Source of the DNA: an uncultured Parabacteroides sp.
GTDB taxonomy: Bacteria; Bacteroidota; Bacteroidia; Bacteroidales; Tannerellaceae
Assembly (NCBI RefSeq): GCF_905196875.1
Contig: NZ_CAJJWO010000039.1
Location: 1 to 46,486 of the forward strand
Direction of reading: 5' to 3'
DNA length: 46,486 nucleotides
Below are positions 41,319 through 46,486 of this stretch, one piece after another. The stretch's first letter is position 1. Each line of letters opens with the position of its first letter. The position numbers and the translations under genes are program-made. The notes beneath the pieces are model-generated. The model was not told the origin of the DNA. It was given only the letters and a program-made list of their open reading frames with translations, and did no database searches.

Positions 41319-42122
41319 TTACCTGATAGCTTCGCGGATACGAACCAGGCGTGTCAATAGGCCTTCCAGCAGATCCAGTTGCAACATATTGGCACCGTCG
41401 GATTTTGCCTTGGAGGGTTCCGGGTGTGTTTCGATAAAGAGACCGTCTGCTCCTACGGCGATGGCTGCTTTAGCGATCGTTTCTATCAATGCGGGCAGAC
41501 CACCTGTTACGCCTGATGTCTGGTTGGGCTGTTGCAGGGAATGGGTTACATCCATGATAACCGGATAACCGAATGTCTGCATTTCCGGAATGCCGCGATA
41601 ATCGACAACCAGGTCGGTGTAGCCGAATGTCGTCCCGCGTTCCGTAACCATGATGTTGTCGTTGCCTGCATCGGCCACTTTCTGTACGGCGAACTGCATG
41701 GCTCCCGGCGAAAGGAACTGTCCTTTCTTGATATTGACTATCTTTCCGGTCTTCGCGGCTGCCACCAACAGGTCGGTCTGTCGACAGAGGAAAGCAGGGA
41801 TTTGCAATACATCCACATACTCGGCGGCCATTGCTGCCTCGTGGTTTTCGTGGATATCTGTTACGGTAGGGATATTGAATGTTTCGCCTACTTTACGCAG
41901 TATCTTCAGTGCTTTCTCATCGCCGATCCCGGTGAACGAGTCCAGGCGGGAACGGTTGGCTTTACGGTATGAACCTTTAAAGATGTATGGTATATTCAGC
42001 TTTTCAGTAATACCAACTACCTTCTCTGCGATTCGCAGCGCCATATCTTCTCCTTCGATCACACAAGGACCGGCCATCAGGAAGAAGTTTTCTTTATTCT
42101 TAAAATCGTTTACTGTTATCAT
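41319..42122 (-). CDS. kdsA: 3-deoxy-8-phosphooctulonate synthase (Kdo-8-P synthase)
   Basis: From the ATG at 42122 the product is 267 aa, beginning MITVNDFKNKENFF; a longer ORF to 42203 only reads through miaA. It condenses phosphoenolpyruvate with D-arabinose 5-phosphate to make Kdo-8-P for lipopolysaccharide. Family motifs are LMAGPCVIEGEDMA, IFKGSYRKANRSRLDSF, VDVLQIPAFLCRQTDLL, NIKKGQFLSPGAM, MVTERGTTFGYTDLVVD and the C-terminal LFIETHPEPSKAKSD. Its ATG overlaps the TGA of miaA (ATGA), so it is translationally coupled. It makes the sugar that the locus at 6943 may degrade. Confidence 0.95.
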   Translation of the reverse strand: MITVNDFKNKENFFLMAGPCVIEGEDMALRIAEKVVGITEKLNIPYIFKGSYRKANRSRLDSFTGIGDEKALKILRKVGETFNIPTVTDIHENHEAAMAAEYVDVLQIPAFLCRQTDLLVAAAKTGKIVNIKKGQFLSPGAMQFAVQKVADAGNDNIMVTERGTTFGYTDLVVDYRGIPEMQTFGYPVIMDVTHSLQQPNQTSGVTGGLPALIETIAKAAIAVGADGLFIETHPEPSKAKSDGANMLQLDLLEGLLTRLVRIREAIR

Positions 42123-43042
42123 AATTGTTGGTTCAATAATTCCAATGTCCTTTCTATCTTTTCCTCGGTCGGCAGGGTGGCATCGATCCAGTGGATCGTG
42201 CATCCCCGGCGTTCCATTCCGCGGAACCAGGTCATTTGCCGCTTGGCAAACTGGTGGATGGCTATCTCCAGTTGTGAAACCATCTCTTCGTATGAAAGTT
42301 CACCGATGATATATAATGTCAGATACTTGTATTCCAGTCCGTAGTAAATAAGATCTTCCGGTTTTACGCCCGAGTCGATGATTCCTTTTACTTCGTCAAC
42401 CATGCCTTCGTCCAAACGCGCACGTAATCGTTTGGATATTTTTTCACGGCGTAGCTCACGGTCTATATCTATGCCGATGATCAGGCTGTCGATCGGATCA
42501 TATTCGTTGGTATCGGGGGCTTGCGCCTTGTAATACTCTTCGATTTCTATAGCCCGGATAGCTCTCTGGGCTGTATCTACATCGGTTTTGTTGTGTAAAA
42601 CCTTGTAGGTAGACAGTATTTGTTCCAGCTCTGCGAGTGATTTCTCTTTTAATGACTCACGTAGTTCCGGATTTTGAGGAACGTCGAGCAGTTTATAACC
42701 TTTTAGTACGGCCTCGATATACATGCCCGTGCCACCGCAGAGGACAGGTAGTTTCCCTTTTTCCCGTATATCCTGATAGGCGCGGAAGAAATCGTGCTGG
42801 TATTCAAAAACGTTGTATTTATATCCCGGATCACAGATGTCGATCAGGTGATAGGGGACGGGCTTGCCGTTGACAGTATAATCTGCCAGGTCTTTTCCGG
42901 TGCCTATATCCATGCCACGGTAGATCTGGCGGGAGTCGGCACTGATTATTTCCGTATCCAGCCGGTCGGCCAGGGCTGCGGCAAAAGGAGTTTTACCGGA
43001 AGCGGTCGGCCCAAGTATCGTTATAAGTTGATATGTTTTCAT
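42119..43042 (-). CDS. miaA: tRNA dimethylallyltransferase
   Basis: The 307-aa enzyme adds the isopentenyl group to A37 of tRNAs reading codons that start with U. GPTASGKT (11-18) is the P-loop; ISADSRQIYRGMDIGTGK and YHLIDICDP follow, as does LPVLCGGTGMYIEAVLKG, with the tRNA-binding FAKRQMTWFRG near the C-terminus. Its -7 box is at 43051-43058, so the transcript would start only 2-3 nt before the ATG. It heads the miaA-kdsA pair. Confidence 0.95.
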   Translation of the reverse strand: MKTYQLITILGPTASGKTPFAAALADRLDTEIISADSRQIYRGMDIGTGKDLADYTVNGKPVPYHLIDICDPGYKYNVFEYQHDFFRAYQDIREKGKLPVLCGGTGMYIEAVLKGYKLLDVPQNPELRESLKEKSLAELEQILSTYKVLHNKTDVDTAQRAIRAIEIEEYYKAQAPDTNEYDPIDSLIIGIDIDRELRREKISKRLRARLDEGMVDEVKGIIDSGVKPEDLIYYGLEYKYLTLYIIGELSYEEMVSQLEIAIHQFAKRQMTWFRGMERRGCTIHWIDATLPTEEKIERTLELLNQQL

Positions 43043-43050
43043 TTACATGA

Positions 43051-43058
43051 CAAAGATA
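43051..43058 (-). promoter_or_regulatory. -7 box for miaA-kdsA
   Basis: On the minus strand TATCTTTG matches TAnnTTTG, 8 bp before the miaA ATG. This leaves almost no 5' untranslated leader. The -33 region falls within the gapA terminator. Confidence 0.5.
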
Positions 43059-43059
43059 C

Positions 43060-43092
43060 AAAAAAAGCCGTCCACTTTGCAGCGGACGGCTT
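43060..43092 (-). terminator. Terminator of gapA
   Basis: On the minus strand GGAAGCCGTCC-GCTGCAAAGT-GGACGGC ends in seven T residues, a typical rho-independent terminator 24 bp after the gapA stop. Confidence 0.88.
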
Positions 43093-43115
43093 CCATATAC
43101 TGATTTGTATTTTGA

Positions 43116-44117
43116 TTACTTACCAGCGATAACGCGAGCCATTTCACAAACTTTGTTTGAATAACCCCATTCGTTATCGTACCAAGATACGATCTTAGCG
43201 AAGTTAGCATCCAAAGAGATACCAGCTTTAGAGTCGAAGATTGAAGTCATAGCGCAGCCACGGAAGTCAGTTGAAACAACTGCATCTTCTGTATAGCCCA
43301 GTACACCTTTCAATTCGCCTTCAGAAGCTTCTTTCATAGCAGCGTTGATATCTTCAACTGTAGCCGGTTTGTCCAGAACAACTGTCAAGTCAACAACAGA
43401 AACGTCAGAAGTCGGAACGCGGAAAGCCATACCTGTCAGTTTACCGTTCAATACCGGCAGAACTTTACCTACAGCCTTAGCAGCACCTGTAGAAGAAGGG
43501 ATGATGTTTTCAAGGATACCACGGCCACCTCTCCAGTCTTTCTTAGAAGGACCGTCTACTGTCTTCTGAGTTGCAGTAGCAGCGTGAACTGTAGTCATCA
43601 AACCTTTAACGATACCGAACTTGTCGTTCAATACTTTAGCGATAGGAGCCAAGCAGTTAGTAGTACAAGAAGCGTTAGAGATGATGTCCTGACCTGCGTA
43701 AGAAGTATGGTTAACACCATAAACGAACATAGGAGTAGCGTCCTTAGAAGGAGCAGACATGATAACTTTCTTTGCACCAGCCTGGATATGTTTGCGAGCT
43801 GTTTCGTCTGTCAGGAAGAAACCAGTTGATTCAACTACAACGTCAGCACCAACTTCGTTCCATTTCAGGTTAGCAGGATCCATTTCTGCAGTCAAACGGA
43901 TTTTGTTACCGTTTACAACCAAATTGTTACCTTCTACAGCAACTGTACCATCGAAACGGCCGTGTACTGAATCATATTTCAGCATGTATGCCAAATAATC
44001 AGCATCCAACAAGTCGTTGATACCTACGATCTGAATATCATTGCCGAAGTTTTTAACTGCAGCACGGAACACCATACGTCCGATACGGCCGAAACCGTTA
44101 ATACCTACTTTAATCAT
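43116..44117 (-). CDS. gapA: Glyceraldehyde-3-phosphate dehydrogenase
   Basis: The 333-aa glycolytic enzyme has the NAD-binding GINGFGRIGR (5-14), D35 in GINDL that selects NAD over NADP, the catalytic C151 in SNASCTTNCLAP and H178 in MTTVHAATATQK, and the C-terminal WYDNEWGYSNKV. Its codon use is strongly biased in the style of a highly expressed gene. It follows a tiny lipoprotein gene by 48 nt on what is probably one transcript, and a GC-rich terminator closes it. Confidence 0.97.
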   Translation of the reverse strand: MIKVGINGFGRIGRMVFRAAVKNFGNDIQIVGINDLLDADYLAYMLKYDSVHGRFDGTVAVEGNNLVVNGNKIRLTAEMDPANLKWNEVGADVVVESTGFFLTDETARKHIQAGAKKVIMSAPSKDATPMFVYGVNHTSYAGQDIISNASCTTNCLAPIAKVLNDKFGIVKGLMTTVHAATATQKTVDGPSKKDWRGGRGILENIIPSSTGAAKAVGKVLPVLNGKLTGMAFRVPTSDVSVVDLTVVLDKPATVEDINAAMKEASEGELKGVLGYTEDAVVSTDFRGCAMTSIFDSKAGISLDANFAKIVSWYDNEWGYSNKVCEMARVIAGK

Positions 44118-44165
44118 TGTAATAAAACTTTTATGGGTTTATTAAAAATATTACGTAAAATCCAT

Positions 44166-44249
44166 TTAACAGCCACAAGGAGTTGCACACGAAACCAACA
44201 TCAGGAGCATTCCTGTGAATGCGATCAAAAGAGAAATACTATGTTTCAT
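44166..44249 (-). CDS. Tiny putative lipoprotein upstream of gapA
   Basis: A 27-codon ORF, not in the usual annotations because of its length, begins Met-Lys-His and has a hydrophobic stretch (LLIAFTGMLLMLVSC, 7-21) with a clear lipobox ending in Cys21, then ATPCGC and a stop. After processing only about seven residues with two more cysteines would remain. It starts about 19 nt after the expected start site of a -7 box at 44275-44282 and precedes gapA by 48 nt. Being in frame with a lipobox and having a promoter in place argue that it is real, but no homology was checked. Confidence 0.55.
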   Translation of the reverse strand: MKHSISLLIAFTGMLLMLVSCATPCGC

Positions 44250-44274
44250 TATTTATCCTTGTTTTTAACGACTG

Positions 44275-44282
44275 CAAATGTA
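44275..44282 (-). promoter_or_regulatory. -7 box for the small lipoprotein and gapA
   Basis: On the minus strand TACATTTG matches TAnnTTTG. If it is the gapA promoter, the gapA start codon is about 150 nt downstream. Confidence 0.55.
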
Positions 44283-44355
44283 GTCATGTTTTTTCTATTT
44301 TACATTTATTATGTAGAGAAAAATATGCCCTCTAACATAAATTAATTGTTCACGG

Positions 44356-44760
44356 CTATTTCTTTTTCTTGAACAATAAGCCTGTAAACCAGCTTTGAGC
44401 CTTTCGTATTCCCCAAGTAAGCAAAAAAGGCTTTGCAACGTCCCATGCAACGGGAAGAAGTCCTTGTGCTATGCTCAGATAATCCGAGAAGCCGATAGGG
44501 ATTGCTGCTTCTGCGGGAGATACGGGTGAAGTTGCCTGATCGGCGGATTCTGTTTTTTTTGATTTAGTGTTCGGGAATAATAGGGTGGTAAAACCGGAAA
44601 TCAGCAGACTTCCTGCATTTTCCTGGATATAAGAAAAGTCGTCATTCAGTTTTTGTTCCTGTATAACACATTGCCTGCGGATACGCTCTTTATCAGAAAT
44701 CAGCTTCTCCAGCGGTGTCAGTGGCTTGTTTTGCATCTGTTGCATCGTCTTTTTCGTCAT
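44356..44760 (-). CDS. Hypothetical membrane-associated protein
   Basis: The 134-aa protein starts with a charged N-terminus (LEKLISDKERIRRQC), then a short hydrophobic stretch (GSLLISGFTTLLFP, about 51-64), a Ser/Thr/Pro/Ala linker and an amphipathic C-terminus (PVAWDVAKPFLLTWGIRKAQSWF) ending in KKKK. I recognise no family. Its start overlaps the holin-like gene by 68 bp in another frame; internal Met codons at 44745 or 44736 are alternatives. It is the third gene of the envelope trio. Confidence 0.7.
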   Translation of the reverse strand: MTKKTMQQMQNKPLTPLEKLISDKERIRRQCVIQEQKLNDDFSYIQENAGSLLISGFTTLLFPNTKSKKTESADQATSPVSPAEAAIPIGFSDYLSIAQGLLPVAWDVAKPFLLTWGIRKAQSWFTGLLFKKKK

Positions 44761-45100
44761 TACCGTTTAATGCTGCGATCACTACGTTGAGTACAGTGTT
44801 GCAGATTTTACCTTTGTTCATTATAATGAGCCCGATCAATAGGAGATACAGCACTGCCACAAAGGCAAACCCGGTTCCCATCGAACCGAATATATCTCCC
44901 ATAAAGAACCCTAAAGCCAGGAATATGAACAGGATAGCAAAGAAAGCAAGGAACAATAAAATTAAGCCATACGAAAGAATGGCAATCAATTGGCCGCTCC
45001 TTTCGTATGTGCTTAACTTTAAAAGTTCAAGCTTTAATTCTACGTAAGTCGAGACATCGTCTTTGAGCTCACGAAAGATTTTTCCTGAATCCTTTTCCAT
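44693..45100 (-). CDS. Phage-holin-like (superfamily III, YqjE-type) membrane protein
   Basis: The 135-aa protein begins with an amphipathic region KIFRELKDDVSTYVELKLELLKL, then has two strongly hydrophobic segments (about 39-66 and 77-94) and an acidic C-terminal tail rich in Asp and Ala. The pattern is that of Phage_holin_3_6 proteins, which in Bacteroidota and other bacteria are chromosomal envelope proteins rather than phage lysis genes. No phage genes are nearby. It lies between the YtxH gene (6-nt gap) and the hypothetical gene. Confidence 0.8.
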   Translation of the reverse strand: MEKDSGKIFRELKDDVSTYVELKLELLKLSTYERSGQLIAILSYGLILLFLAFFAILFIFLALGFFMGDIFGSMGTGFAFVAVLYLLLIGLIIMNKGKICNTVLNVVIAALNGNDEKDDATDAKQATDTAGEADF

Positions 45101-45106
45101 AAATGA

Positions 45107-45328
45107 TTATTCAGCTACAATTTCTTCTGTAGCTTTTACTACCTCAGCTTTACCTTCTTTGTACTTGGCGAGAGCGGAATTAAAGCCTTCTTTTACTTTT
45201 CCAACTACACCGTTCAATTCTTCCAGTAACTGTTCTCTCTTATCGGTAGCTGCCAGATATCCGACTGCTGCACCAACTGCTGCACCCACTACCAAACCTA
45301 GTAATAACTTAGAATCTACATTTTTCAT
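45107..45328 (-). CDS. YtxH-domain protein
   Basis: The 73-aa protein has the small-residue-rich membrane segment LLLGLVVGAAVGAAVGYLAA (about 8-27) followed by DKREQLLEELNGVVGKVKEG, an amphipathic helix, as in YtxH-like proteins linked to general stress and the envelope. It is the first gene of a three-gene unit with the holin-like and hypothetical genes; the same order occurs widely in Bacteroidota, in my experience of the families. Confidence 0.8.
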   Translation of the reverse strand: MKNVDSKLLLGLVVGAAVGAAVGYLAATDKREQLLEELNGVVGKVKEGFNSALAKYKEGKAEVVKATEEIVAE

Positions 45329-45416
45329 AACTCTTACATTTAAATGTGTCTACTAAAATAACGCTTTTCTTTGGATGATGGTTTATTTCTGCATTAACTT
45401 TTACTGTTAAATAAAG

Positions 45417-46268
45417 TTATGGCTTCTGCGTTTTGACGGCCACCCAGTTGTTTTTTTCTTCGTAAGACTGGAATATCAGTCCGTTGCGTTCGCATTCTTC
45501 CTGGATGAATGGAATGTCCTGAGTGTAGAATCCGCTCATAAAAAGAAGTGCCCCCGACTTCATACAGCTGACATAGTGTTTGATATCGTTCAAAAGTATA
45601 TTACGGTTTATATTGGCAAATACGATGTCGAACTGTCCGAATCCGGTTATTTGTTCGGCGCCGCCCAGTGCAATCTGTATATCTTCCGTATTGTTCAGGC
45701 GAATATTTTCAAGCGCATTGTTGTAAGCCCATTCGTCAATGTCGATACCGACTACCTTGCCGGCTTTCTTCATCTTTGCCAGAATAGCCAGGACGGCTGT
45801 GCCGCATCCCATGTCGAGCAGATCTTTACCTTCAAGGTCGAGTTTCAGCATTTCGCTGATCATGAGGAAGGTCGTTTCGTGGTTGCCTGTACCGAATGCC
45901 ATTTTCGGGTCTATAATTATATTATATGTATAGCCCGGCTCCGGTTCGTGGAAAGAGGCGCGGATGATGCAGTCGTTGCCGATACGGATGGGTTTGAAGT
46001 AATTCTTTTCCCATTCCTCGTTCCAGTCTTTACCTTCTACCTCTTGTGCGGTGTAATGGATGGCGACGTTTTCAAGCGGGAATTCCTTCAGTTTGTCCTG
46101 TAATGTATTTACATTATATAATGAGTCGGATACGTATGCCAGCAACCCGTCTTCGCTTTCGGTGAAGCTCTCGAATCCGATCTCGCCCAGTTCGGCGGCG
46201 AGAATGTCGCTGACAACGGTTGTTTCGACAGGCGATTCGTATGTGAATTTCAGTTCGTAATAATTCAT
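45417..46268 (-). CDS. prmA: Ribosomal protein L11 methyltransferase
   Basis: The 283-aa enzyme methylates ribosomal protein L11. Signature segments are the L11-recognition N-terminus (MNYYELKFTYESPVE, with GEIGFESFTE), IIDPKMAFGTGNHETT, the SAM-binding DLLDMGCGTAVLAILA, VVGIDIDEWAYNN and DIVFANINRNIL with the NxPY-like loop altered to NINR. The last is normal for PrmA. It has a promoter at 46297 and is transcribed alone. Confidence 0.93.
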   Translation of the reverse strand: MNYYELKFTYESPVETTVVSDILAAELGEIGFESFTESEDGLLAYVSDSLYNVNTLQDKLKEFPLENVAIHYTAQEVEGKDWNEEWEKNYFKPIRIGNDCIIRASFHEPEPGYTYNIIIDPKMAFGTGNHETTFLMISEMLKLDLEGKDLLDMGCGTAVLAILAKMKKAGKVVGIDIDEWAYNNALENIRLNNTEDIQIALGGAEQITGFGQFDIVFANINRNILLNDIKHYVSCMKSGALLFMSGFYTQDIPFIQEECERNGLIFQSYEEKNNWVAVKTQKP

Positions 46269-46296
46269 ATTCGTTACTTTTTATCTGTTTTTGGGG

Positions 46297-46304
46297 CAAA
46301 GGTA
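46297..46304 (-). promoter_or_regulatory. -7 box for prmA
   Basis: On the minus strand TACCTTTG matches TAnnTTTG; the start would be about 23 nt before the ATG at 46268. Confidence 0.55.
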
Positions 46305-46486
46305 TCGAATATATTTAATAAATCTAAGTAGGAGCAGTACTATAATCAGGGCGATAAAAGGGGAAAGCGGGAAGGTGTGTGTTTGTGTTTCCTGTTCTTT
46401 TTGCGATGTTTCGCGGGATGTTTTTTCTAGCAAGTAAAAAGATTATCAGCAGAATAATATTGAACTTCATAAAATAATCAAGGAAT
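46305..46486. other. Region at the window edge; no supported gene
   Basis: The minus strand encodes a hydrophobic start from an ATG at 46470 (MKFNIILLIIFLLARK) which soon leaves frame. A second hydrophobic stretch (PFIALIIVLLLLRFIKYI) continues in the next frame until 46281, after a run of six A. These could be one small membrane protein with a frameshift, or chance reading. The window ends before this can be settled. Confidence 0.2.

Noticed and set aside
42123..42203. The 27-residue N-terminal extension of kdsA
   Set aside because: It is only the other frame of the end of miaA; the ATG at 42122 fits the family length and start.
44693..45100. Prophage remnant because of a holin-like gene
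   Set aside because: No other phage gene is near; YtxH and holin-III-like genes together are a common chromosomal envelope set.

Overview
The window looks like a chromosomal segment of a gut Bacteroidota, order Bacteroidales, and Parabacteroides is my best guess. The reasons are the many TAnnTTTG-type -7 promoter boxes (often with a TTG or TTTG about 19 bp upstream), a SusC/SusD pair, acidic residues after lipoprotein cysteines, the fused aspartokinase/homoserine dehydrogenase next to a phosphoglycerate-mutase-like gene and threonine synthase, and several Bacteroidota-restricted DUF families. The genus is inferred from memory of protein families and was not searched.

Layout. 1-160: a cut-off tRNA-Thr and a likely SRP RNA on the minus strand. 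328-415: four tandem 22-bp palindromic repeats upstream of a plus-strand operon (556-4292) of a PurF-like protein without its glutaminase cysteine, pepT and gcvT, ended by a terminator. 4413-6611: a BASS-like transporter, an AT-rich lipoprotein and a DUF695 protein. 6779-20756: a single-direction catabolic locus: promoter plus three LacI-type operators, L-fucose/D-arabinose isomerase, a NanA/DapA-type aldolase, SusC, SusD, a secreted FGE-like/sialidase-like fusion, an AraB-type ribulokinase, a sodium:solute symporter and a LacI regulator. 20834-26759: a Dps-like protein, a DUF488 protein and the threonine operon (thrA, apgM-like, thrC). 27111-31431: a minus-strand group of EmrB- and EmrA-like efflux genes, a secreted esterase and an EamA transporter. 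31619-38193: cutC, a DUF5916 outer-membrane protein, PspC, uvrB and a DUF1460 amidase. 38187-41237: a DUF5686 protein and a divergent Crp/Fnr regulator sharing a nested inverted repeat. 41319-46268: kdsA-miaA, a tiny lipoprotein ahead of gapA, a YtxH/holin/hypothetical envelope trio and prmA.

The most interesting system is the 6779-20756 locus. An aldolase of the pyruvate-lyase family, a D-arabinose-competent isomerase and a ribulokinase fit one route: Kdo (3-deoxy-D-manno-octulosonate) is cleaved to pyruvate and D-arabinose, D-arabinose becomes D-ribulose, and this becomes D-ribulose 5-phosphate. SusCD, the sialidase-like fusion and the SSS symporter would capture, release and import the sugar. 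The LacI protein probably acts on a promoter with one operator between the -33 and -7 boxes and two identical operators downstream, spaced by 62 and 63 bp. The enzyme families are well supported; the Kdo substrate is inference.
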